Shown: in pieces, positions 8,052 to 15,579 of the stretch
How positions within the stretch are numbered: position 1 is the first letter of the stretch
How the letters are laid out: each line of letters opens with the position of its first letter
Assembly: GCA_002337005.1 (NCBI GenBank)
Contig: DDFD01000065.1
Location: 1-27,049 of the forward strand
Reading direction: 5' to 3'
From: Flavobacteriales bacterium UBA1937
GTDB lineage: Bacteria > Bacteroidota > Bacteroidia > Flavobacteriales > Weeksellaceae
DNA: 27,049 bases
Position numbers and translations under genes: made by a program
The notes under the pieces: model-generated
Seen by the model: the letters and a program-made list of their open reading frames with translations, nothing else
Database searches by the model: none
Told to the model about the DNA's origin: nothing

Positions 8052-8760
8052 AAAAAAAGGTTCCCATAAATTTCGGAAAAACCATTCTCCAAAGTGGCCA
8101 ATCGTGTTTTATCCATTTTTGTTCGTCATACCAATGATTAATCCCTTTTGAACCTAATATTTTAGACATTCTGATGTTTTTGTCTAAGCAAATATCTTCG
8201 TCTGATGTGCTTAAAACAATGTGCATATGATTGTATTTCCAACCTTCATCATTCGGTAAAAATTCTTCTGGACAATTGAAATAAACCAACATATCTTGAT
8301 GATAGTCAACTAAACTTCTGCAAGAAAAAGCACCAGAAAGCGAAAATAAATGCGATACTACATCTGGAAATCTAAACGCAAAATTAGCAGCGTGGAAACC
8401 TCCAAAACTAGCTCCTGCAATTGCAACTCTATGACAACTATGCATTTTTTGAATAAAAGGAACAAATTCTTGAATTAAAAACTGAACGTACCTTTCGTAA
8501 TTCCAAATTCTCTGTTGAGGATTGAGCCAATTGGCGTATAGATTTTCGTTATCAAAAGTTTCTACGTTGTACAATTTTACTTTTCCAGAATCTACCAGAA
8601 AAGAAATACTGTCATTCAAACCGAAATCGTGATTTTGGGTGTATTGCCCTTTTGAAGTTGGGAACATAATAATTGGATAACCATAAGTTCCTGTAACTTC
8701 TATTTTAACGTCTCTGTTTAAAATATGTGAATAATATTTGTGATGCTCTATGTGCGACAT
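8047..8760 (-). CDS. Alpha/beta-hydrolase esterase, cytosolic
   Basis: A 237-residue esterase-family protein. The nucleophile elbow is GASFGG (116-121, Ser118). A likely acid is among the Asp residues of STSDEDICLD (184-193), and the catalytic His is probably His219 in KHDWPLW. There is no signal peptide, so it acts inside the cell, unlike many secreted esterases of this fold. The N-terminus HILNRDVKIEVTGTYGYPII is the usual lead-in strand of the putative-esterase family (COG4947-like, assigned from memory). It lies between two ATP-grasp ligases, 92 bp after one and 84 bp before the other. This suggests it hydrolyses an ester or thioester (or transfers an acyl group) on a substrate or product of those ligases. 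The substrate is unknown. Confidence 0.88.
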   Translation of the reverse strand: MSHIEHHKYYSHILNRDVKIEVTGTYGYPIIMFPTSKGQYTQNHDFGLNDSISFLVDSGKVKLYNVETFDNENLYANWLNPQQRIWNYERYVQFLIQEFVPFIQKMHSCHRVAIAGASFGGFHAANFAFRFPDVVSHLFSLSGAFSCRSLVDYHQDMLVYFNCPEEFLPNDEGWKYNHMHIVLSTSDEDICLDKNIRMSKILGSKGINHWYDEQKWIKHDWPLWRMVFPKFMGTFFS

Positions 8761-8768
8761 ATTTTTTA

Positions 8769-8796
8769 TTTAAAGTTTAAAGTTCAATGTTTAAAG
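8769..8796. repeat. Heptamer tandem tract
   Basis: Four 7-bp units: TTTAAAG, TTTAAAG, TTCAATG, TTTAAAG. It lies in the leader of the esterase gene starting at 8760, in the same spacer as the tract at 8836-8856. Confidence 0.65.
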
Positions 8797-8835
8797 TTAT
8801 TTTAGTTTGTTTGTTGAGTTTTTTATACTTTTCAA

Positions 8836-8856
8836 ATCTAAAATCTAAAATTCTAC
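8836..8856. repeat. Heptamer tandem tract overlapping a stop codon
   Basis: Three 7-bp units: ATCTAAA, ATCTAAA, ATTCTAC. The last overlaps the TAG stop (8853-8855) of the minus-strand ATP-grasp gene. The first two match units in the tract at 3568-3602. Confidence 0.6.
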
Positions 8857-10058
8857 GTTGTTGGTTTATCTTTTGGAGGCATTATACTCAGATGTTTTTC
8901 TACAATAATTTTGGCTGCATTTTCTAGAAGTTCATTTAATCTTTCTTTTTCACCAGATTTATAAACCAAACCTACGTGATAATCAATTGGTAATGTTTTT
9001 ACCAATTCTTCTGTGGTGAAATCTTGTAAATCAGGATGTAAATCTTTTGCCAAAGAAATTATTAAACCTGCATAAAAACCAGTTGGTTCTGCGATTTTAT
9101 AAGGTTCATTGTTAATCAATGCATTTTCTATTTTTGCCCATTCTCTCCAAATATTAATTCCTGTAGAAGCTTCTACCATATCCGGAATGTGAGCGCCACC
9201 AACTCTAGACGAAGTTTCCAGAAAATAATATTTTTCGTCTTCTTTGCCACGGATAAATTCGGTGTGAGTAGCTCCATTTACCAACCCAAATTTCTCTAAA
9301 ACTTGAGCGTTGATTTTCTCTAAAGCTTTGTATTCATCAGAATAAGTACCTAAAGTTTTGGTACGAAAAACGCCACCTTCGTGCGAAACTTCCATTGGGG
9401 TATTAAGGTATTGTGAACAAGAAGTAAACACAATTTCCTTTTTGTAAACCAAAGAATCTACATGAAAAACATCTCCTGGTTTGAAGGTTTCCAGTAAAAA
9501 TTTATAACGTTCTTCGCCTAGATTATTTACGATTTCCCAAAGTTGTTCTGTAGAATGAATTTTCTTAATTCCACTAGCTGAAGCTTCTGAACGAGGTTTT
9601 AAAACCCAAGGTGCTGGATGATTTTGGGTGAATCCGTGTAAAATATCATCATTAAAAATTGCGGTAAAAGCAGGAATATTAATGCCCGAATCTTTCGCCA
9701 TTTGTCTCATTGCCAGTTTATCACGGAAATATCTATGCGTGGTTTGTCCCATTCCCGGAATTCTGAATGTCTCACGAATCATTGCAGCTTTTTCTACATC
9801 GAAATCATCTAAAGCCACCACAGAATCGATTTTATTATTTTTCATTAAATATTGAAAACCTTGAACCAAATGATCCAAATTCCAAGTAAATGGTTCGGTT
9901 TCTGGCATATAATAAACCTCGTCTATTGCGTGCCACGGCCAATTTTTTTCTTTTAAATTTTCAGAAGTAATTAAAATGACTTTGATGCCGAGTTTTTTGC
10001 ACTCGTCCATAAAATCATATCCTTTATAATAACTTGAAATGCAGACAAATGTGTTCAT
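8853..10058 (-). CDS. ATP-grasp ligase (carbamoyl-phosphate/PurK-like branch), cluster copy 1
   Basis: A 401-residue soluble protein with a full three-part ATP-grasp fold. The N-terminal Rossmann-like domain is MNTFVCISSYYKGYDFMDECKKLG. The linker helix is RDKLAMRQMAKDSGINIPAF (112-131), typical of this branch. The glycine-loop equivalent is WVLKPRSEASASGIKKI (151-167), and FLLETFKPGDVFHVDS (187-202) follows. Mg ligands are expected at Glu267 (THTEFI) and Glu281 (YYFLETSSRVGGAHIP). The C-terminal ~90 residues extend past the catalytic core and may bind substrate. This layout resembles enzymes that ligate an amino acid or dipeptide rather than biotin carboxylases, as no carboxyltransferase parts are present. 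It is 72 bp after the M17 peptidase gene and 92 bp before an esterase. Confidence 0.88.
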   Translation of the reverse strand: MNTFVCISSYYKGYDFMDECKKLGIKVILITSENLKEKNWPWHAIDEVYYMPETEPFTWNLDHLVQGFQYLMKNNKIDSVVALDDFDVEKAAMIRETFRIPGMGQTTHRYFRDKLAMRQMAKDSGINIPAFTAIFNDDILHGFTQNHPAPWVLKPRSEASASGIKKIHSTEQLWEIVNNLGEERYKFLLETFKPGDVFHVDSLVYKKEIVFTSCSQYLNTPMEVSHEGGVFRTKTLGTYSDEYKALEKINAQVLEKFGLVNGATHTEFIRGKEDEKYYFLETSSRVGGAHIPDMVEASTGINIWREWAKIENALINNEPYKIAEPTGFYAGLIISLAKDLHPDLQDFTTEELVKTLPIDYHVGLVYKSGEKERLNELLENAAKIIVEKHLSIMPPKDKPTT

Positions 10059-10060
10059 AT

Positions 10061-10120
10061 TTTTAATTTGTTTGATGTGGTTTGATGTTGTTTTATTTTG
10101 TTTGAAATGGTTTAAATCTG
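10061..10120. repeat. Decamer tandem tract
   Basis: Six consecutive 10-bp units: TTTTAATTTG, TTTGATGTGG, TTTGATGTTG, TTTTATTTTG, TTTGAAATGG, TTTAAATCTG. It ends 10 bp before the stop codon of the M17 peptidase gene. The bases 10070-10086 recur exactly, inverted, at 6997-7013. The 16 bases at 10101-10116 recur exactly at 25385-25400. Confidence 0.78.
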
Positions 10121-10130
10121 TTCAATTTTC

Positions 10131-11540
10131 TCAAGCCTCCAATGTTTCCAAAAATTCTGTTAATAATTCTACTCCGTAACCCGTTGCGGCTTTTTCTTTG
10201 GCATAAGAAACATTCCCGAAAGCTACTCCAGCAATGTCTAGATGCGCCCAATTTGAATGATTTTCTATAAATTGTTCTAAAAATTTAGCAGCTACAATAC
10301 AATCTCCGAAAGGTTTCATTGAAATATTTTTAAAATCTGCCACATCTGAAGAGATTTCATCTTTCCAAATATCCCAAAGTGGTAAATTCCAAAGTCTTTG
10401 ATTGGTTTTATCACCTGCATTTTCTAGAGCAGTTTTTAAATTTTTATCATTACTAAAAAGCGCTCCACAAGTATAACCGAACATTCTCACCGAACTTCCT
10501 GTAAGCGTAGCTAAATCTAGCAAAACATCAGTTTTATAATTTTTAGACAAGTACGAAAGTCCGTCTGCAAGTGTCATTCTACCTTCTGCATCGGTGTCGA
10601 GAACTTCTATAGTTTTTCCGTTGTAAGCCTTAATTACATCGCTTGGTAAATAGGCATTATTGGCAACCGCATTGTCCGTAATAGGTAAAATAGCGACAAT
10701 ATTTACAGGAATTTTTCTTTCCGCAGCGGTAATTAATGCTCCGATTACGGCAGTTGCACCACCCATATCAGATTTCATATAATGCAGATTAGCAGAAGGT
10801 TTTATGGAAATTCCTCCTGTGTCAAAAAGCACACATTTACCAACCAAACCTACAGTTTTTGCGTTTTCAATTCCGCAATGGTATTCTAAAATGGTGAAAG
10901 CTGCTTCTTGGCTACTTCCTTGGTTTACAGACAGAAAAGCACCTAAACTTAGTTCTTCACATTTTTTTCTATCAAAACAAGTGTATTTTAAGTCATATTT
11001 TTCTGAAATAGTCTTTAAAAATTCTGAAATCTGTGGAACTTTTTTGTAATTGGCAGGTTTATTAAGCCAATCCATCGCTGCGAATTGCCCATTGCAAAGC
11101 GATAATGTGTTTTTAGAAATATTCTCGTTAAAGTTATCAAATTCTAATGAAAAATCATCACTAAAAAAGATATGATTTTGTGAAAAAGGATATTCATACG
11201 TTCCTAAAAATAAACCTTTTACAATGCTTTCATTTTCTAAATTATCAGCTAAAAGCAGCGTAGGAGTTGCAGAAATTTTCTTGCGAAAATCACAAGCGAA
11301 TTTTTGTGCGATACTTTTGATTTCGTGGTTTTCTGTGGTTGATTTTCCTATTCCGATGAGGAAATGAGTAACATTGTCTTTAATTACAATAAAAGTTTCG
11401 TTCTTTTTTCCACTGAAGAAAAGAGAAGTGTTTTTGTCAAAAATATCTTTTTTAGATTCCCAAATTTCTTCAGAAAAAAACTCAAAAATCTGGGTATAAT
11501 TTTTATTGGTTTTTGATTGTATATTTAGTTTTTCTATCAT
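10131..11540 (-). CDS. M17 leucyl aminopeptidase family metallopeptidase
   Basis: A 469-residue cytosolic di-metal aminopeptidase that removes N-terminal residues from peptides. Every catalytic residue of the family can be placed: Lys235 and Asp240 (VGKCVLFDTGG), Lys247 (ISIKP), Asp258 (KSDMGG), Asp317 and Glu319 (DTDAEGR), and Arg321. All are offset by the same 35 positions from E. coli PepA numbering, so the core has no insertions or deletions between them. Two changes from the usual signatures are Cys236 for Gly after the metal-binding Lys, and DTDAEG for NTDAEG. The N-terminal ~150 residues are divergent, as is common for this family, which often forms hexamers. No signal peptide. It sits 33 bp after the esterase gene and 72 bp before an ATP-grasp ligase, so it may trim a peptide made by the cluster. 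Confidence 0.94.
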   Translation of the reverse strand: MIEKLNIQSKTNKNYTQIFEFFSEEIWESKKDIFDKNTSLFFSGKKNETFIVIKDNVTHFLIGIGKSTTENHEIKSIAQKFACDFRKKISATPTLLLADNLENESIVKGLFLGTYEYPFSQNHIFFSDDFSLEFDNFNENISKNTLSLCNGQFAAMDWLNKPANYKKVPQISEFLKTISEKYDLKYTCFDRKKCEELSLGAFLSVNQGSSQEAAFTILEYHCGIENAKTVGLVGKCVLFDTGGISIKPSANLHYMKSDMGGATAVIGALITAAERKIPVNIVAILPITDNAVANNAYLPSDVIKAYNGKTIEVLDTDAEGRMTLADGLSYLSKNYKTDVLLDLATLTGSSVRMFGYTCGALFSNDKNLKTALENAGDKTNQRLWNLPLWDIWKDEISSDVADFKNISMKPFGDCIVAAKFLEQFIENHSNWAHLDIAGVAFGNVSYAKEKAATGYGVELLTEFLETLEA

Positions 11541-11573
11541 ATTTTTCTTTCAAATAATTTTAAATTTAATGAA

Positions 11574-12698
11574 TTAGTTTTCTGCAATTTCCTTTTTCGC
11601 AATTTTAGTCGGATCTTCTTTGCTGTCAAAAAACAACCATTCCATCGCTCTAGGAAATTCTTGAGACCAATAAAATTCATTATGTTCTCCTTCAGAATTA
11701 ATGCTTACTTTGGTTTCGAAATCCAGCGATTGCGTTTTCTCCCAATTGATTAAAGCATCTTCAAAAAGATGAATTCTTTCTACCATTTTAGAGCCTTCTT
11801 TTTCACCGCCATATAAATAAACTTTGGTTTTGTAATGATTGCTGAAATTCAACAATTGAAAATTATTTTCAGGATTTAACCAAAGCGATGGTGAAAAAAT
11901 CAATAATTTAGAATAGACTTCAGGATATAGAAAACCACCATAAATACTGATTAAAGCACCAAGAGAACTGCCTCCAATTCCTGTAAATTCTCGCTCTTGT
12001 TTGGTTCTGTAAACAGAATCTACATATGGTTTCAGCGTGTCTGTTACAAATCTGATGTATTTTTTGCCTTCTGCATTGTCTGTAAGCGAAGATTTATCTA
12101 AAATATATTCTTTAATCCTATCATCTTTACCGTTTTCTATGGCAATGATAATGATGTCTCCACGTCCGTATTCAGAGAGAATAGAGAGTTTTTTATCAAT
12201 TTCCCAATTTCCGTATTCTGAGCCTTCATTAAAAAGATTTTGCGCATCTTGAAGATATAAAACAGGATATTCTTTATCTGTTTTATGATAATCAAAAGGT
12301 AAAAGAGCCCATACTTTTCTTGATTTATTGAGTTGTGGCATAAAAAACTTCTCCGAAATCAATTCTACAATCGGGAAAAACTCTTTTTTGAAAGGCCCCC
12401 AATTAAGTCTCCATTTTTCAACTGAATTTTTACTGGTTTTTTCAGATTTTTCTATTTTTCTGTTGGGTGTTACATTTCCGTATCTGTCAATTTCTACACT
12501 TTCCCAACCTCCTTTTGTAAATTTGAATTCTATATTTTCGGGTAAATTTTCGTCATTAATTTCAATGCTATATAAATCTTCAATTTTTGAGTCTTTCTTT
12601 AAGACATAATTTTGGTCTCTAGGATTCCAATTATTGAAATTTCCTGTAATATAGATAGGTCTTTCGTCAATTTCCGCACTTCTTAGATAAAACTTCAT
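11574..12698 (-). CDS. Glycan-binding-like domain fused to an esterase
   Basis: A 374-residue protein, the first gene of the minus-strand cluster. Residues 1-80 resemble a CBM48/AMPK-type glycogen-binding immunoglobulin-like domain: YITGNFNNWNPRDQNYVLKK carries the typical GxFNxW turn. Residues ~105-360 are an esterase-D-type alpha/beta hydrolase: LLPFDYH, then VLYLQDAQNLF, the nucleophile elbow GGSSLG (Ser245), and the probable catalytic His339 in GEHNEFYW. No signal peptide, so it is cytosolic, unlike secreted relatives such as enterochelin esterases, which share this domain order. It is divergent from glgB across a 257-bp gap. Proximity to glycogen genes fits a glycan-binding role, but the N-terminal domain may equally be a fold support. 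Substrate unknown. The next gene, M17, starts 33 bp after its stop. Confidence 0.88.
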   Translation of the reverse strand: MKFYLRSAEIDERPIYITGNFNNWNPRDQNYVLKKDSKIEDLYSIEINDENLPENIEFKFTKGGWESVEIDRYGNVTPNRKIEKSEKTSKNSVEKWRLNWGPFKKEFFPIVELISEKFFMPQLNKSRKVWALLPFDYHKTDKEYPVLYLQDAQNLFNEGSEYGNWEIDKKLSILSEYGRGDIIIIAIENGKDDRIKEYILDKSSLTDNAEGKKYIRFVTDTLKPYVDSVYRTKQEREFTGIGGSSLGALISIYGGFLYPEVYSKLLIFSPSLWLNPENNFQLLNFSNHYKTKVYLYGGEKEGSKMVERIHLFEDALINWEKTQSLDFETKVSINSEGEHNEFYWSQEFPRAMEWLFFDSKEDPTKIAKKEIAEN

Positions 12699-12955
12699 AG
12701 GTAAAACTTTTCCTCATATCATTATTAAAGACTAAATTTAAAAAAAAATATTGAATCACAAAATTTAAAACAGAATACTTAAAGAAAACTTTCTTTCATT
12801 ATTAAATCTGAGTTAAATGTTTTTATTTGTTAAAAATGTTAATTTAATGAAAAGAGTTATTTTTTTAATTGTTTTAGTGAATAAAATTTTTTAAATTGCT
12901 AAAGAAAATTTTCTTAATTTCAATTTTTGAATTCACCCAAAAAACAAATGAAAAT
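12699..12955. other. Divergent intergenic region, esterase/glgB
   Basis: A 257-bp, very AT-rich gap between the minus-strand cluster and the plus-strand glycogen genes, so both transcripts should start here. No clean Bacteroidota promoter was found on either strand. The nearest for glgB is TTTATTTG at 12822-12829, with one mismatch from TAnnTTTG and no good upstream box. No operator-like palindrome was found. Confidence 0.6.
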
Positions 12956-14884
12956 ATGTCTCATCAAGTAGAACCATTTACACTCTTCACCGATTTTGAT
13001 ATTCATCTTTTCAGGGAAGGGAAACACTTTAACCTATACGAAAAAATGGGCTCTCATAAAGTTGAAAAAGAGGGGAGAAGTGGTGTTTACTTTTCGGTTT
13101 GGGCGCCTAATGCTAAGGAAGTTTCTGTAATTGGGAATTTTAATGGTTGGCAATCGAATACCCATCAATTATTATGGAGATGGGATGATTCTGGGATTTG
13201 GGAAGGTTTTATAGAAGGTCTAGATTGGGGAGATGTTTACAAGTATGGTATCAAAACATACAGTGGTCATTACCTAGAAAAAGGTGATCCTTATGCGCTA
13301 CAATGGGAGAATTCTACCAATGCAGGTTCTATAGTAAATACCACGTATTATGAATGGGGTGATGAAAAATGGATGTCAAACCGCTACCAAAAAAATTCTC
13401 TAGATGCGCCAATGTCTGTATATGAAGTACATTTAGCTTCTTGGATGCGAGGAACAGATGATCCAGATAAATTTTTCACGTATAGAGAAATAGCAGAGAG
13501 ATTAGTCCCTTATGTTAAGGAAATGAATTTTACTCACGTAGAATTTATGCCTGTGATGGAATATCCTTATGATCCGAGTTGGGGCTACCAAATTACAGGA
13601 TTTTTTGCGGCAAGCTCCCGTTTTGGAGGGCCGCAAGATTTAATGTATCTCATTGAAGAATTGCACAAAAACGAAATAGGAGTTATTCTAGACTGGGTGC
13701 CATCGCATTTTCCAGGAGATGCCAATGGTTTGCATTTTTTTGATGGAAGTTTCCTCTACGAACACGAAGACCCAAGAAAAGGTTTTCACCCAGATTGGAA
13801 ATCGCATATTTTTAATTATGGAAGAAATGAAGTGAAATCTTTTTTGATTTCTAATGCTTGTTTTTGGTTAGACCGATATCACGCAGATGGTTTGCGTGTA
13901 GATGCGGTACGCTCTATGCTAGAACTAGATTATTCTAGAGCTGAAGGAGAATGGGAACCTAATATTTATGGAGATAATCGAAATCTAGAAGCCATAGATT
14001 TCATTAAAGAAATGAATACCATTGTTTATAGAGAATTTCCAGATATACAGACCATTGCCGAAGACAGCAGTGATTTTCCGAAGGTAACCAAACCTATTTA
14101 TGACGGTGGTCTTGGCTTCGGGATGAAATGGATGATGGGCTGGATGCACGATACATTAAAATATTTCAAAGAAGATCCTATCGCAAGAAAACATCATCAT
14201 CATAAACTTACATTCAGTACGATGTATATGTTGAATGAGAATTTTATGTTGCCTCTTTCTCACGATGAAGTAGTGCATGGTAAAAGCAGTCTGATTTTTA
14301 AAATGCCTGGTGATGAATGGCAAAAACACGCCAATCTGCGCGCAATGTACACGTATATGTATGCACATCCGGGCAATAAATTGCTTTTTATGGGTGGAGA
14401 ATTCGGGCAAACTCACGAATGGAATTTTAGTCAGAGTTTAGATTGGCATCTTTTGCAATATCCTATTCATAAAGGTTTACAAGATTTTGTGAAAAAACTT
14501 AATTTAATTTTCAAAGAAGAAAAAGCACTTTTTGAGAATAATTTTAACGCCTATGGTTTTGAATGGATTGAAGCCAATGATGAAGATAATTCTATCTATG
14601 TTTTTTTAAGAAAAGGAAAATCAGAAGAAAATATTTTAATGACTGTTCTTAATCTTACGCCTAGAACTTTTGATTATAAAATAGGGATAGAAGAAGGTAC
14701 AAAATGGAAGGTTATTTTGAATTCTGATGCAGAAAAATTTGGAGGAAGCGGAATTGAAGCAGAAATAAAATGGTATGAGGAAACAGGCTGGAATAATAAA
14801 CCGAATTCTATGATTATTACTTTGCCACCTCTTTCTGGGCTTATTTTGAAACAAACAGAAAAAACTAATAAAAAGATAAAATGA
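12956..14884 (+). CDS. glgB: 1,4-alpha-glucan branching enzyme
   Basis: Moves alpha-1,4 segments of glycogen to alpha-1,6 positions, making branch points. 642 residues from the chosen ATG. An upstream in-frame TTG at 12896 adds only 20 low-complexity residues. The protein is shorter than E. coli GlgB (~728) because the N1 domain is absent, as in many branching enzymes. Seen in order: a CBM48 domain with VYFSVWAPNAKEVSVIGNFN; the GH13 barrel with GYQITGFFAASSRFG and the nucleophile Asp316 in DGLRVDAVRSML; the acid Glu369 in TIAEDSSDF; the transition-state Asp437 in LSHDEVVHG; and a C-terminal beta domain. Four His in a row (413-416) are native. It opens the glycogen set, and its stop overlaps the start of the MORN gene (ATGA). 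Confidence 0.97.
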   Translation: MSHQVEPFTLFTDFDIHLFREGKHFNLYEKMGSHKVEKEGRSGVYFSVWAPNAKEVSVIGNFNGWQSNTHQLLWRWDDSGIWEGFIEGLDWGDVYKYGIKTYSGHYLEKGDPYALQWENSTNAGSIVNTTYYEWGDEKWMSNRYQKNSLDAPMSVYEVHLASWMRGTDDPDKFFTYREIAERLVPYVKEMNFTHVEFMPVMEYPYDPSWGYQITGFFAASSRFGGPQDLMYLIEELHKNEIGVILDWVPSHFPGDANGLHFFDGSFLYEHEDPRKGFHPDWKSHIFNYGRNEVKSFLISNACFWLDRYHADGLRVDAVRSMLELDYSRAEGEWEPNIYGDNRNLEAIDFIKEMNTIVYREFPDIQTIAEDSSDFPKVTKPIYDGGLGFGMKWMMGWMHDTLKYFKEDPIARKHHHHKLTFSTMYMLNENFMLPLSHDEVVHGKSSLIFKMPGDEWQKHANLRAMYTYMYAHPGNKLLFMGGEFGQTHEWNFSQSLDWHLLQYPIHKGLQDFVKKLNLIFKEEKALFENNFNAYGFEWIEANDEDNSIYVFLRKGKSEENILMTVLNLTPRTFDYKIGIEEGTKWKVILNSDAEKFGGSGIEAEIKWYEETGWNNKPNSMIITLPPLSGLILKQTEKTNKKIK

Positions 14885-15561
14885 AATTGAAAGTATATTT
14901 TGTGATATCAGTTTTGTTTTTTACAAAAAATTATTCACAAGACAATGATGAAAACTGTAAAGTTTTATTGCCTTCTATCTCTCAAGAATATAAAGGAAAA
15001 TGTTTAAATGGATTAGCTAATGGAAAGGGAGAAGCGAAAGGAGAAGATGGTTTTGTTGGATATTTTAAAGATGGATTTCCTAATGGAAAAGGTAAGTACA
15101 TCTTTCAGAATGGGAGTACGTTTGAAGGAAGCTGGAATATGGGAAAAAAGGAAGGAGAAGGGAAATATACTTTTTTAATTTCTGGCAAAAAAATGGTGCA
15201 AAAAGGATTTTGGCTAAATGATGAATATTTTGGGAACACAGACCCGAATGAATATTTTGTGATTAAAAATAAGACCAATGTTCCATATTATAATTTTACA
15301 AGAAAAGAAGATAATCAAAACAAGTTGAACTTTTCAATTTTGAAATCAAATGTGAAATATGTTCCCGTGAACTTCGCTTTAAAACCAAGTTCAGGAATAG
15401 TTTTAAATGGGTTAAAAGAAATGACAATTTCAGATTTTACATTGCCTTTTCATTGCGAAATAGAGTATGTTATTATTAAAAGTGGGAATGCGATTACGTG
15501 CAGTTTTACTTTTGATATTAATAAAGCTGGAAATTACGAACTTCAGCTTACAAATGATTAA
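14881..15561 (+). CDS. Exported MORN-repeat protein within the glycogen genes
   Basis: A 226-residue protein with an N-terminal signal peptide (MKLKVYFVISVLFFTKNYSQ, probable cleavage around residue 20) and about three MORN repeats: YKGKCLNGLANGKGEAKGED (37-56), FVGYFKDGFPNGKGKYIF (58-75) and FEGSWNMGKKEGEGKYTF (81-98). The C-terminal ~120 residues have no clear family and look beta-rich. MORN repeats in bacteria bind lipids or proteins or shape a surface; a specific role cannot be assigned. Its start codon overlaps the glgB stop (ATGA), and glgA begins 18 bp after its end, so it is very likely co-translated or co-transcribed with the glycogen genes, although it is predicted to leave the cytosol. 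Confidence 0.83.
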   Translation: MKLKVYFVISVLFFTKNYSQDNDENCKVLLPSISQEYKGKCLNGLANGKGEAKGEDGFVGYFKDGFPNGKGKYIFQNGSTFEGSWNMGKKEGEGKYTFLISGKKMVQKGFWLNDEYFGNTDPNEYFVIKNKTNVPYYNFTRKEDNQNKLNFSILKSNVKYVPVNFALKPSSGIVLNGLKEMTISDFTLPFHCEIEYVIIKSGNAITCSFTFDINKAGNYELQLTND

Positions 15562-15579
15562 AAATAAATTTAAAAACGT

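Noticed and set aside
8833..8840. TAGATTTG (minus strand) as a promoter for the esterase gene
   Set aside because: It matches TAnnTTTG but lies inside a heptamer tract, has no upstream TTTG at 18-20 bp, and is 70 bp from the start codon. It is likely a by-product of the repeat.
12896..12955. TTG start extending glgB by 20 residues
   Set aside because: The added residues are hydrophobic and low-complexity and are not part of the branching-enzyme family. The ATG at 12956 gives a normal N-terminus.
14187..14204. Four consecutive His in glgB resembling an affinity tag
   Set aside because: They lie in the middle of the catalytic domain in a natural loop region (RKHHHHKLTF), not at a terminus, and there is no vector sequence nearby.
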